The notes under the pieces: generated by a model
Seen by the model: only the letters and a program-made list of their open reading frames with translations
Told to the model about the DNA's origin: nothing
Databases searched by the model: none
NCBI GenBank assembly: GCA_020721965.1
Contig: DYLS01000019.1
Location: forward strand, 1 to 41,401
Direction of reading: 5' to 3'
Origin: Blastopirellula marina
GTDB lineage: Bacteria > Planctomycetota > Planctomycetia > Pirellulales > Thermoguttaceae
DNA: 41,401 nucleotides
Made by a program: the position numbers and the translations under genes
Part shown: piece by piece, positions 1 through 7,815 of the stretch
How the letters are laid out: every line of letters starts with the position of its first letter
Position numbering within the stretch: position 1 is the first letter of the stretch

Positions 1-269
1 CCATTTTGGAAGAGTCATGACGGGCTGGGATGGCAAAGCGCCGGGAAATGATCCCCTAAGGGCCGGCTGGCCTCGCGCACTGCCCGAGACTTGCAAGGTG
101 CTTGGGAATGGCGGTCTCGGAAATCGGGGTTTGCACTTTCCGTACAAGCTGATAGATTGTCCAGGCAAGGGGGCGGAATAATCGGTGTTGCTGGACCGCC
201 AGGGCGGGCGGGAATTGTGAGGGCAACTGCCGAGACTGGTTCGACCCGATCACGGAGGATCGAAAGAGC

Positions 270-1454
270 ATGGAAGCGCACGCCCTTCGAGCCGCCTTCT
301 TGGCGGTGGTGACGATCTGCTGTTGCGGGGCCGAGTATCGCACAGCCAACTTCCTGATTCGGAACCCTGATCCGCAGTTTGCCCGGCAAATGGGCGAGGC
401 TGCCGAGTCCTATCGCAAGCAATTGGCGGTTCTTTGGTTAGGCCAAGAACTGCCGAACTGGTCTCGGCCCTGTCCCGTGACGGTCCAGGACGGCCCTTCC
501 CTGGGAGCTGGTGGTCAAACCACGTTCATTTTCGATCGGGGTGAAGTATATGGCTGGGAGATGGCCATCCAAGGGTCGCGAGAAAGGCTGCTGGATTCTG
601 TCCTTCCGCATGAGATTACCCACATGATCCTCGCCAGCCATTTTCGACGCCCCCTGCCCCGCTGGGCGGATGAAGGTGCCGCCACCAGCGTGGAGCACAT
701 TTCGGAGCGCGAAAAGCACCGCCGCATGTTGATCCAATTCTTGCAAAAACGCCGCGGAATCCCGTTCAACAGGATGTTCGCCATGGAAGAGTATCCCCGG
801 GACATCATGCCGCTGTATGCCCAGGGCTTTTCCTTGACCGACTATTTGATTCAAGAGGGCGGGCACCGGCGGTTTGTGCAATTCCTGGAGGCCGGTTTGG
901 CCGACGGGGATTGGCATGGAGCGGTGCGGCAGATTTACGGATACAAGGAGTTGGGTGACCTGCAAAACCAATGGGTTGGCTGGGTTGCACAAGGCTATCC
1001 AGAGCGGCAACGCAAGGCTGTGCCGGTGGCAGTTGCGGTGTCGCAAGAGGCCGTTGCAGCCCAGCAGAATTTGGCCAGCGGGGAAGTCTCGATCGGGCCG
1101 CAGCCCCCGGGCGGCGCCTCGGTTTACCTCGCAGCGTCGTCCAGGGGTCAACCCGTACACGGTTCATCGAGCGGGGTGACACCCACGGTTGAGCCGCCAT
1201 TTCACGCTGCCGCCGAGTCTACCCGTGAAACAAACACCGAGATCGACTTTGGTGGATGGCGTCCCGCAAGCCAAACCGATCCCGCAACCACATGCATCGG
1301 GCTGAATCAACAACAGCCAGCATCGGCCCGCGACCAGGCGCTGATGGCGACAGCTTCAACCGAATCGCAGGTAAATCACGTGGGATATCCCCAGCCGGTG
1401 GAGCGACCCAGGCAAATCATCCTGGAGTGGAGTCACCCCACGTTGCTTCGCTGA
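270..1454 (+). CDS. Secreted HExxH zinc metallopeptidase, peptidase MA-like
   Basis: 394 residues. The N-terminus (residues 1-21, AAFLAVVTICCCGA region) looks like a signal peptide, so the product is probably exported. HEITH at residues 114-118 followed by WADEG at 132-136 gives the two His ligands, the catalytic Glu and a downstream Glu (E135) as third zinc ligand, the arrangement of gluzincins such as the peptidase MA-like/DUF1570 proteins common in planctomycetes. The catalytic part ends near residue 245; the remaining ~150 residues are rich in Ala, Gln, Ser and Pro and look disordered. The ATG at 270 follows GGAGG with 11 nt spacing. Substrate unknown. The gene stands upstream of a second protease-family gene, 102 nt away on the same strand. 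The zinc-peptidase fold is well supported; the exact family is an inference. Confidence 0.75.
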   Translation: MEAHALRAAFLAVVTICCCGAEYRTANFLIRNPDPQFARQMGEAAESYRKQLAVLWLGQELPNWSRPCPVTVQDGPSLGAGGQTTFIFDRGEVYGWEMAIQGSRERLLDSVLPHEITHMILASHFRRPLPRWADEGAATSVEHISEREKHRRMLIQFLQKRRGIPFNRMFAMEEYPRDIMPLYAQGFSLTDYLIQEGGHRRFVQFLEAGLADGDWHGAVRQIYGYKELGDLQNQWVGWVAQGYPERQRKAVPVAVAVSQEAVAAQQNLASGEVSIGPQPPGGASVYLAASSRGQPVHGSSSGVTPTVEPPFHAAAESTRETNTEIDFGGWRPASQTDPATTCIGLNQQQPASARDQALMATASTESQVNHVGYPQPVERPRQIILEWSHPTLLR

Positions 1455-1556
1455 GTTACTCCTACGCTCACCTACCGGTCCCGACCGGCAAGGCTGCTTG
1501 TGGATGAGGTGTATTGGTCTGGCCGATACCGGCACCGTTCGTGATTCCGAATTCCT

Positions 1557-2372
1557 ATGGCCGCATCCGAGGGTCCCTCGTGGACACGAAAAACAGTAGC
1601 CGAGAAGTCGGCGGTTGCTTCCAATACCAATCGCGCGACCGCGGAGGAGTATTGGATGGAGTCCCAGCTCCCCTTGGCTTCGCTCATGTTTGTGGCACCT
1701 CTGCTGATAGTGTACGAACTGGGCGTGGTTCTCCTCGGACCCGAGGCCATTCGCAACGGCGCCGAGGTCTGGATGCGGCAACTCCTCGCGGCACTAGGAA
1801 TTGGCCAGTACTTCGTGTTGCCGATGCTTACGGTGACCCTCTTGCTGGTATCGCATTATTTCACGGGCCGACGCTGGTATGTGCCTTCTACGACCCTCTG
1901 GGGCATGGCGGTGGAATCGGTACTTTTGGCGGTGGTGTTACGGCTCCTTCTTGGGTTGCAGTCCGTGGTGTTTGGATACCTGGGCGGCTTCGACAAGACA
2001 CCGCTCGACTTCCTAGCGGCACAGGCATCCCCGCCCTACACGAGCGAAGTGGCCGCCAAAGCCGTTGCCTACCTAGGGGCTGGCGTCTATGAGGAGCTAG
2101 TATTCCGGCTGATTTTTCTCACGGCCATTGCCAACGGCTTCAGGTTAACCGGTTTACCCGTCCGGTCGGCCCACATCCTGGGCATTTGCCTCAACAGCGT
2201 GTTATTTGCTGCCGCCCATTACGTGGGCCCCATGGGCGAGGCGTTCGGACTGTTCGGTATGTTGTTCCGACTAGTGGCTGGAATCTTTTTCGGCTTGCTG
2301 TTCCTAAATCGAGGCTTTGGTATCGCCGCTGGTAGCCACGCCGTTTATGACTTACTGGTGGGGCTAGTATAG
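1557..2372 (+). CDS. CPBP (CAAX/Abi) family intramembrane protease
   Basis: 271 residues, strongly hydrophobic, with about six to eight membrane segments after a polar N-terminus of ~35 residues. The motifs of the CPBP family are visible in order: EELVFR at residues 179-184 (the paired glutamates and Arg), FAAAH with H221, and HAVYD with H261. In characterised relatives these residues form a glutamate-dependent intramembrane protease site; many bacterial members process or protect against peptides, and the substrate here cannot be told. No strong ribosome site precedes the ATG at 1557, so the start could lie a little downstream, for example Met34. The 3' end converges with the aldehyde dehydrogenase gene with only 34 nt between them. 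Family assignment is firm, function open. Confidence 0.85.
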   Translation: MAASEGPSWTRKTVAEKSAVASNTNRATAEEYWMESQLPLASLMFVAPLLIVYELGVVLLGPEAIRNGAEVWMRQLLAALGIGQYFVLPMLTVTLLLVSHYFTGRRWYVPSTTLWGMAVESVLLAVVLRLLLGLQSVVFGYLGGFDKTPLDFLAAQASPPYTSEVAAKAVAYLGAGVYEELVFRLIFLTAIANGFRLTGLPVRSAHILGICLNSVLFAAAHYVGPMGEAFGLFGMLFRLVAGIFFGLLFLNRGFGIAAGSHAVYDLLVGLV

Positions 2373-2406
2373 TGCGAACCACGAAGATCGCTGCGGATAT
2401 CTCCTA

Positions 2407-3942
2407 TCAAGGCTTTTCTGCGCGATTCTTCCGGAGGAGTCGTTGAATGATACTTGCTAGCAGTTCGAATCCGTCATGCAGACGACTACGCACCGTCGGA
2501 CCGTGAGCCAGCTTCAAGAGAGAGCGAAGAATTCGCAGGTCGTGAGGAGTGTCAGGTTCAAGATGCCGCCACGGCCCCCTCTCGCGGGTGGTGATGCACT
2601 TGATCGCGGTCATCTCTAATAGCCCCTCCTCCCCTCGCGTGACGCCAAAACCGCTGCGCTGCCGCGGTGCAAAAGGGACGCGCGGATCGGCGGTGGGCAC
2701 GATCACGTCGTTGATCACCACGCATCCAACATCCAAACTGCGGGCCAAGCTCTCGGCTCCCTGTGCGGATCCGAAGATGGCGGCCCCCAATGCGTACGGA
2801 CATTGATTAGCGGCTGTGACGGCCTGATCATCATCGTCAACCGCGACCAGACAGATGACGGGCGCGAAAATATCGGCTTGAAGCATTTCCATTTCCGGTC
2901 TGGTATCCGCCAGAATCAAGGGCTTCATCTTGGAATCGCCCTCGTCATCCAATTCACCGATTAGCAATCGTGCGCCCCCGGCGAGGGCCGCCCGGGCTAG
3001 GCCGATAACACGCGAACGGATTCCTGATTCGACGAAGACGGGCGCCACCCGCGAAGCCGACTCGATCAAACGTCGACATAGTTCGGGAAAACGAGTTCGG
3101 GCGACGAAAACGCGACGCGGCGCAATGCAAGTGGCGCTGCCGTTGAATTGCAGCCCATAGCATAATGCCCTACAGGCCAGGTCCAGATCGGCATCATGAC
3201 GTACGAAGACGGCATCGCAACCAGATAGCGCCATGACTGTTGGAGTCAGAGTCTCGGCGGCCTGATGCAACACCAAGCGTCCTGTCTCCGCCGAGCCTGT
3301 TAGGACTACCAAGTCCACGCCGCGGCGAATCGCTGCGCGAGCAGCCTCGGGCGCTTCGGGCAAAACGTGCAACAGGCCGTGCGGCAATCCCGCCTGTTTC
3401 ATGAATCGTGCGAAACACTCCGCCACGGAAGAGCTGCCAGGCGCAGGCTTCCACAATACCGCATTTCCGGCGGTCAATGCCTGTAGCGTCTGTACCCCGG
3501 GTAAAAAGAGCGGGTAGTTCCTCGGCCCGATGATCAGGACGACCCCTCGTGGCTCCCGATTGATCTCCACACGGAGATTGCCCAACCACCAGGGACGATC
3601 CCGGCGTCTTGCCCGCTTCGGCTTGAGAATCCGGCATGCGTTACGTTGCAAGAAGCGAGCTGCGTCGGCCAAAGGCAGGATTTCCGATGCGACGGTATCC
3701 TTGGGTCGCCGATCTGGAAGGGCGAATGCCTGGCACATCTCTTCGCAGCAGGCCGCCAGAATCTCTCGAAAGCGTTGCACGACGTGGAGACGCTCTGGAA
3801 TAGCGAGCCTCTGCCATTCGCTCTGGGCAGCACGCGCAAATTGCAGCATGTCGCTAATCGAGTGGTTGGCGTCTGGTTGAACGTACAGGGCATCTCTCGA
3901 CGTTCCGGTTTCGATGTCTGATGCTGAATTGGTGGAAGTCAC
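2407..3942 (-). CDS. Aldehyde dehydrogenase superfamily protein lacking the usual general-base Glu
   Basis: 511 residues with the ALDH fold motifs in order: IIGPRNYPL (residues 137-145; coenzyme and oxyanion Asn), GNAVLWKPAPGSS (159-171; NAD-binding Lys165), LTGSAETG (214-221), and FNGSATC (266-272) with the nucleophile Cys272. The usual ELGGK segment is MALSGCD here, so the general-base Glu of hydrolytic ALDHs is Ala238. CoA-acylating ALDHs also lack this Glu, so acyl-CoA formation is possible but unproven. A C-terminal tail of about 55 basic residues after the fold is unusual. The start is GTG at 3942 with AGGAG 12 nt upstream. The gene stands alone, divergent from the rpmF-fab block and convergent with the CPBP protease. 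Substrate unknown. Confidence 0.85.
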   Translation of the reverse strand: MTSTNSASDIETGTSRDALYVQPDANHSISDMLQFARAAQSEWQRLAIPERLHVVQRFREILAACCEEMCQAFALPDRRPKDTVASEILPLADAARFLQRNACRILKPKRARRRDRPWWLGNLRVEINREPRGVVLIIGPRNYPLFLPGVQTLQALTAGNAVLWKPAPGSSSVAECFARFMKQAGLPHGLLHVLPEAPEAARAAIRRGVDLVVLTGSAETGRLVLHQAAETLTPTVMALSGCDAVFVRHDADLDLACRALCYGLQFNGSATCIAPRRVFVARTRFPELCRRLIESASRVAPVFVESGIRSRVIGLARAALAGGARLLIGELDDEGDSKMKPLILADTRPEMEMLQADIFAPVICLVAVDDDDQAVTAANQCPYALGAAIFGSAQGAESLARSLDVGCVVINDVIVPTADPRVPFAPRQRSGFGVTRGEEGLLEMTAIKCITTRERGPWRHLEPDTPHDLRILRSLLKLAHGPTVRSRLHDGFELLASIIQRLLRKNRAEKP

Positions 3943-4003
3943 GCCGTTATCACGCTCCTAAACACTCCCTTGGACTCGGTGGATGCAATTCTCGGTGGAG
4001 GCA

Positions 4004-4039
4004 ATTATACAAATAGAATAAGGCCGAAGGTGAATTATA
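4004..4039 (-). promoter_or_regulatory. Two TATAAT-like boxes upstream of the aldehyde dehydrogenase gene
   Basis: On the minus strand TATAAT occurs at 4009-4004 and again at 4039-4034, each inside the 8-mer GTATAATT, exactly 30 bp apart and 62-97 nt upstream of the GTG start. No good -35 hexamer accompanies either, so these are only candidate -10 elements. Confidence 0.3.
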
Positions 4040-4784
4040 CGGGAGGAACGACGTCGCTAGCGAACCGCTCGAGCGGAGCCGTGCGAAAAGAGAGTACGCA
4101 GCGATAAGATACGGTGTGAGGGCAGACGGGTGAAAGGCAACGGCGAGGGACCTCGACTGCGACGATAACGAGATTGCCAAGACTGGTTGGGGCAAGAGGG
4201 GCTTTCAATCCCATCACTAGACTTTTGCCTCTTGTATTCGCAAGCTTCTCCCGTCGCTCAGGAGATGGTCGGGGGAAGACAGTTTCCCATGAAAACGGCC
4301 CTCCTTTTTTTCTAAATTTCCCAGCACCTCAATTTGTCGCTGCCTCTCATAGGGGAATCGAGCAGTTTGCAAAAGTGCACTCATAACACCTGGAGTGAAC
4401 CCTACCGCAATAGGTGGTGCAATATAATACTTAAATGTTATATGAGTCGCATAATGATGCTGGGCAATTGTCGAGGATACCTTGGAGAAGGATGGTGGCC
4501 GGCTGCTAGAGCGAGCAGAAATAGCAATGGCTCGTCAACAGCTTCTAATCGCATTGCTCAAGGCATTTCGGGATGGCTTTGGCCCACCCTATAGCTTGCG
4601 TGAGGTTTGACAGCTCGTGAATTGAAGCTCAACTATGTTTACGTTTGAGGGTCGAATTGTGCCATAGTACGAGACGGGGTGGACATTGACATTTCGGCCG
4701 CGTCTCCCTACGATGATCGTTTCGCCGTCGAGCCAGGGTGCTTTGACCTATTGCGACTCACCCGCATTCGGTAAGCGCACGCGA

Positions 4785-4814
4785 CCCTCTTTTTGAGGGG
4801 GGATTTCGTTTTTT
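4785..4814 (+). terminator. Hairpin with T-rich tail, possible terminator
   Basis: CCCTC, a five-T loop and GAGGG form a 5-bp stem (4785-4799), followed after GGGATTTCG by a run of six T. The end resembles the stronger terminator after the giant gene (GGGGGGATTTT). No gene clearly ends just upstream, so its role is uncertain; it could end a small transcript. Confidence 0.3.
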
Positions 4815-4933
4815 GCAGGATGGCCCCGTGTCCCGGGGGAGCGAGTTGAGCGAGGGGCGTTTTTCGGTTTGCGGCGTATAGCGTGTATAGGCGTAAAGCG
4901 GCTTAGAAGTGCTACTGCGCTATGCTTTGTTGG

Positions 4934-4957
4934 GAATCGTGGAAATTTCCGTGATTC
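4934..4957. promoter_or_regulatory. 24-bp dyad upstream of rpmF-fab block, candidate operator
   Basis: The core GGAAATTTCC (4941-4950) is a perfect palindrome. It is flanked by GAATC on the left and GATTC on the right, also perfectly inverted, so 20 of 24 positions obey dyad symmetry; only the two GT steps flanking the core break it. Such a site suits a dimeric regulator. It lies 225-248 nt upstream of the rpmF start. No regulator gene is adjacent, and the sequence does not match the FapR or FadR consensus I know. Confidence 0.35.
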
Positions 4958-5181
4958 GCCTGTGTTTAGCGGTTTGTGAATTGCATAGGGCTCAGGTTTT
5001 GTGCCACCATTTGGTAATGCCATGCCGCGATAAGCGGCGTGAGGAGCTGAGGTCGGCTTGTCGGTGTGCATGGCTGGCCGATGCGATTTGTAGCGTAATG
5101 CGAGTTATACCGTAAGTGGTCCGCGATTGTGGGGATGAGCTCTCTTTGCGGCGTGGCCTGGGACCGAGAGCGGGAGAAACA

Positions 5182-5391
5182 ATGGCTGTTCCTAAAAGAA
5201 GGCAGAGCAACGCGAAAACGGGTTCGCGCCGTGCTCATGACCATTTGACCGTCCGCCCGTTAAACTATTGTCCGGAGTGCCGCGAGCCGATTGCGACCCA
5301 TGCCGTTTGCCCCAAGTGTGGTTACTACATGGGGAGGACGGTGGTGGATGTCACGGCGAAAGAAAGGCGGAAGAAAAAGTCGCAATCTTGA
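5182..5391 (+). CDS. rpmF: 50S ribosomal protein L32
   Basis: 69 residues beginning MAVPKRRQSNAKTGSRRAH, the typical L32 N-terminus, followed by a zinc ribbon with CPEC and CPKCG (the four-Cys form) and a basic tail ending in KKKSQS. The protein is a component of the large ribosomal subunit. The ATG at 5182 has GGGAG 5 nt upstream, which decides it over the longer open frame starting at 5116. It heads the fatty-acid block, with fabD starting 12 nt after its stop; rpmF next to fatty-acid or phospholipid genes is a widespread bacterial arrangement, although plsX and fabH, the usual intervening genes, are absent here. Confidence 0.95.
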   Translation: MAVPKRRQSNAKTGSRRAHDHLTVRPLNYCPECREPIATHAVCPKCGYYMGRTVVDVTAKERRKKKSQS

Positions 5392-5403
5392 TGCGAGGCA
5401 ACC

Positions 5404-6312
5404 TTGGGTAGGATCGCCTTTCTTTTTCCGGGCCAGGGCGCTCAAACGGTCGGCATGGGACGACGGCTTTACGAGGCCGTCCCGGCAGCCCGGGCTCTTT
5501 ATGACCGCGCACGCGAGGTATTGGGCTACGATTTGGCCAAGCTGTGCTTCGAGGGACCGGCCGACGAACTCGATTCTACGGTGATCAGCCAACCGGCCAT
5601 TTTCGTGACCAGTTTGGCAGCCCTGGAGTCCCTCCGCTCGGATAGCCCGGACGTAGTCCTGTCTTGCGAAGCGGCGGCTGGACTGAGCTTGGGCGAATAT
5701 ACGGCACTGGTTTTTGCAGGCGTTCTCTCGTTTGAAGACGGTTTGTGGTTGGTACAAAAGCGCGGAGAAGCCATGCAGGATGCCGCCGATGCGACTCCCG
5801 GCGGCATGGTAAGCATTCTGGGATTGGAACGCGCGGAGGTAGATCGCCTTTGTCGAGAGGCCAAGGGAGATGAGGTGCTCCAAATTGCCAATCTGTTGTG
5901 CCCCGGCAACATCGTCGTCTCGGGTACGACGGCGGCCTGCGAGAAGGCTGCCGAATTGGCATCTGGTTTCGGCGCCATGAAAGCCATACCCTTGGCGGTG
6001 GCGGGGGCCTTTCACACCGGCATCATGAGGCCCGCCGATTCTCGCCTCGCAGAGGCGTTGGAGAAGATTGCGGTGCATCCGCCGCGAATACCGGTTGTTT
6101 CCAATGTGGACGCTCGACCCCATCAAGATCCCGAGGAGATTCGTCAGCTCTTGATTCGGCAGGTTGTGGAACCTGTGCTCTGGGAAGATTCCATGCGATA
6201 CCTGATCGCGCAGGGATTCGACGGCTTTTACGAAGTGGGCCCGGGTCGGGTCTTGCGCGGCCTGATGCGCAGGATCGATCGCGGCATGTCGTGTCAAAAT
6301 GTCGAGGTGTAG
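5404..6312 (+). CDS. fabD: Malonyl-CoA:ACP transacylase
   Basis: 302 residues, normal FabD length. It transfers malonyl from CoA to acyl carrier protein, supplying extender units for fatty-acid synthesis in the cytoplasm. Visible residues: PGQGAQ near the N-terminus (oxyanion Gln11), GLSLGEYTAL with the nucleophile Ser95, Arg120 in QKRGEAMQ to bind the malonyl carboxylate, and the catalytic His204 in GAFHTGIM. The nucleophile motif is GLSLG rather than the E. coli GHSLG, a common variant. The only in-frame start is TTG at 5404, with GAGG 6 nt upstream; the ATG overlapping the rpmF stop at 5391 runs into a stop at once. Translation may be coupled to rpmF. Confidence 0.95.
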   Translation: MGRIAFLFPGQGAQTVGMGRRLYEAVPAARALYDRAREVLGYDLAKLCFEGPADELDSTVISQPAIFVTSLAALESLRSDSPDVVLSCEAAAGLSLGEYTALVFAGVLSFEDGLWLVQKRGEAMQDAADATPGGMVSILGLERAEVDRLCREAKGDEVLQIANLLCPGNIVVSGTTAACEKAAELASGFGAMKAIPLAVAGAFHTGIMRPADSRLAEALEKIAVHPPRIPVVSNVDARPHQDPEEIRQLLIRQVVEPVLWEDSMRYLIAQGFDGFYEVGPGRVLRGLMRRIDRGMSCQNVEV

Positions 6313-6456
6313 CGGCTTTCCGCGATTGCGAGGAGTTCGAACGTACCGCGGCGGCGTGCTGGTCTGACCGCCGTCTTAGAGCTTAATTTGAGCCGGTAAG
6401 GCAGAAGTGCGAACTTTTTTGAGAAATAGCCTTTGGGAGTCCAGGGAATCAGGGAA

Positions 6457-7227
6457 ATGACCGACGCAGTGTCTCCGCGGATGACGACCGATTTGAGTGG
6501 GCGAGTCGCCATCGTAACCGGTGCCGGACGTGGCATCGGGCGATGCATATCACGGACGTTGGCCCGCTGTGCAGCTACGATTGCCTGCGTGGATGTCAAT
6601 TTGGCCGCAGCGGAGGAAACGGTCTCCCTGATTCACGCGGACGGTGGGCAAGCCGCGGCGTTCGCTTGTGATGTAACTAATAGCGATCAAGTGAACGCAG
6701 TCGTGGATGCAGTGGTCCAACAGTACCAAGAGCTGCATATTCTGGTAAACAATGCGGGGATTACCCGTGATGGCCTCCTGTTGCGGATGAAGGACGAGCA
6801 GTGGGACGCCGTACTCAACGTCAATCTGCGGGGTACGTTTTTGTTTACGCGCGCCGCTGCCCGTCACCTGATCAAGGTTGGCGGGGCCAGGATCATCAAC
6901 ATCGCAAGTATTTCGGGTCTGATGGGAAATCCTGGGCAGGCAAACTATTCCGCATCAAAGGCTGGCGTCATTGGTTTCACCCGCACTGTGGCACGGGAGC
7001 TGGCCTCACGTCAGGTCACCGTGAATGCGGTAGCTCCGGGATTTATTGCAACAGATATGGCGCAGGCTCTGGGCGAGAGTATTTTGAAGCAAATTCAAGA
7101 TCGCACGCCACTGGGACGTTTAGGGGAGCCGCAGGATGTGGCCGATGCCGTGCTGTTTTTGGCAAGTCCTGCCGCGGCGTTTATCACCGGAACGGTGCTG
7201 CGAGTAGATGGTGGGCTTGCGGAGTAG
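6457..7227 (+). CDS. fabG: 3-oxoacyl-ACP reductase
   Basis: 256 residues, a classical short-chain dehydrogenase. It reduces 3-oxoacyl-ACP with NADPH in the elongation cycle. TGAGRGIG is the Rossmann glycine motif, NNAG follows the central strand, and the catalytic Ser, Tyr and Lys lie in IASISG and YSASK. The C-terminus (FITGTVLRVDGGLAE) is typical FabG. The ATG at 6457 follows two GGGAA runs; ATG 6481 would remove eight residues and is also possible. The gap to fabD is 144 nt. The position among fabD, acpP and fabF makes FabG far likelier than another SDR. Confidence 0.93.
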   Translation: MTDAVSPRMTTDLSGRVAIVTGAGRGIGRCISRTLARCAATIACVDVNLAAAEETVSLIHADGGQAAAFACDVTNSDQVNAVVDAVVQQYQELHILVNNAGITRDGLLLRMKDEQWDAVLNVNLRGTFLFTRAAARHLIKVGGARIINIASISGLMGNPGQANYSASKAGVIGFTRTVARELASRQVTVNAVAPGFIATDMAQALGESILKQIQDRTPLGRLGEPQDVADAVLFLASPAAAFITGTVLRVDGGLAE

Positions 7228-7334
7228 AACGCACCGCATCGGCATCGGGCGATCGTGGAGGGCCTTCCCATCTTGGACTGCTGCATGATCTTGGGCGATC
7301 TGGACAGTTTCTGGGGTTTTCATTAAGGTAGTAG

Positions 7335-7380
7335 TTTCAGTCAAATGGCTGAAAACAATCGGAGCTCACGATCCGATTGT
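7335..7380 (+). promoter_or_regulatory. Two adjacent hairpins between fabG and acpP
   Basis: TTTCAG (7335-7340) pairs with CTGAAA (7349-7354), and directly after it ACAATCGG (7355-7362) pairs perfectly with CCGATTGT (7373-7380), an 8-bp stem with a 10-nt loop. No T-run follows, so this is not a classic terminator. In the 246-nt gap it could be a processing or attenuation element that sets acpP apart from fabDG, since ACP is needed at much higher level. Confidence 0.4.
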
Positions 7381-7473
7381 TGTGTGAATTGACGAATTTG
7401 GGATCGCGGTCGCATCACCAAGCTGGTGGCCAATGACCGTATGATTTTTGCAATGTGGTAGAGGAGTACGAAA

Positions 7474-7737
7474 GTGTCGAGTATCGAAGAACGCGTGATG
7501 AAAATTGTCTCGGATAGTTTAGGTGTCGGCCCGGAACAGGTAACCCGAGAGTCTCATTTTGTGAACGATTTGGGGGCCGATTCGCTGGACCAGGCCGAAT
7601 TGGTCATGGCCCTGGAAGACGAATTCGATATTTCGATCCCGGAAGAGGTGGCGTCGCAGATTCAAACGGTGGGTCAAGCCATCGACCATATCCAGGAAGC
7701 GGTGGCCGAGGCCGACGGTGAGCAAAGTGGTGGTTGA
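7474..7737 (+). CDS. acpP: Acyl carrier protein
   Basis: 87 residues, acidic, all-helical ACP. It carries growing acyl chains on a phosphopantetheine arm attached to Ser37 in [17 protein letters not shown], the canonical DSL site. The GTG start at 7474 has GAGGAG 7 nt upstream. The C-terminus is a little longer than in E. coli AcpP (EADGEQSGG). It lies between fabG and fabF, the classic order. Confidence 0.96.
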   Translation: MSSIEERVMKIVSDSLGVGPEQVTRESHFVNDLGADSLDQAELVMALEDEFDISIPEEVASQIQTVGQAIDHIQEAVAEADGEQSGG

Positions 7738-7815
7738 GGTTGCAAGGCGTCCGGCCCCCAGGATGATGTTTGCGCGATCACAAATCTTCGCCTGGATGAT
7801 AATGTGTTCCCCAGC

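Larger units (their letters stand above)
3943..5181. other. 1.2-kb intergenic region without a convincing gene
   Basis: Only short open frames occur here (the longest ~107 codons); none shows a recognisable family, a good ribosome site together with plausible composition, or a signal or domain. The segment 4300-4620 is more AT-rich than its neighbours and holds ATATAA...TTATAT inverted arms near 4422-4443. The region serves as upstream DNA for the leftward aldehyde dehydrogenase gene and the rightward rpmF-fab block. Recognisable sites inside it are listed separately. A small RNA or a very small protein cannot be excluded. Confidence 0.5.

Noticed and set aside
2455-2480. tRNA-like TTCGAATCC segment
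   Set aside because: It lies within the 3' end of the aldehyde dehydrogenase gene and no cloverleaf can be drawn around it.
5260-6297. 345-codon minus-strand frame opposite fabD
   Set aside because: Fully overlaps fabD, whose catalytic residues are all present; composition is typical of an antisense shadow.
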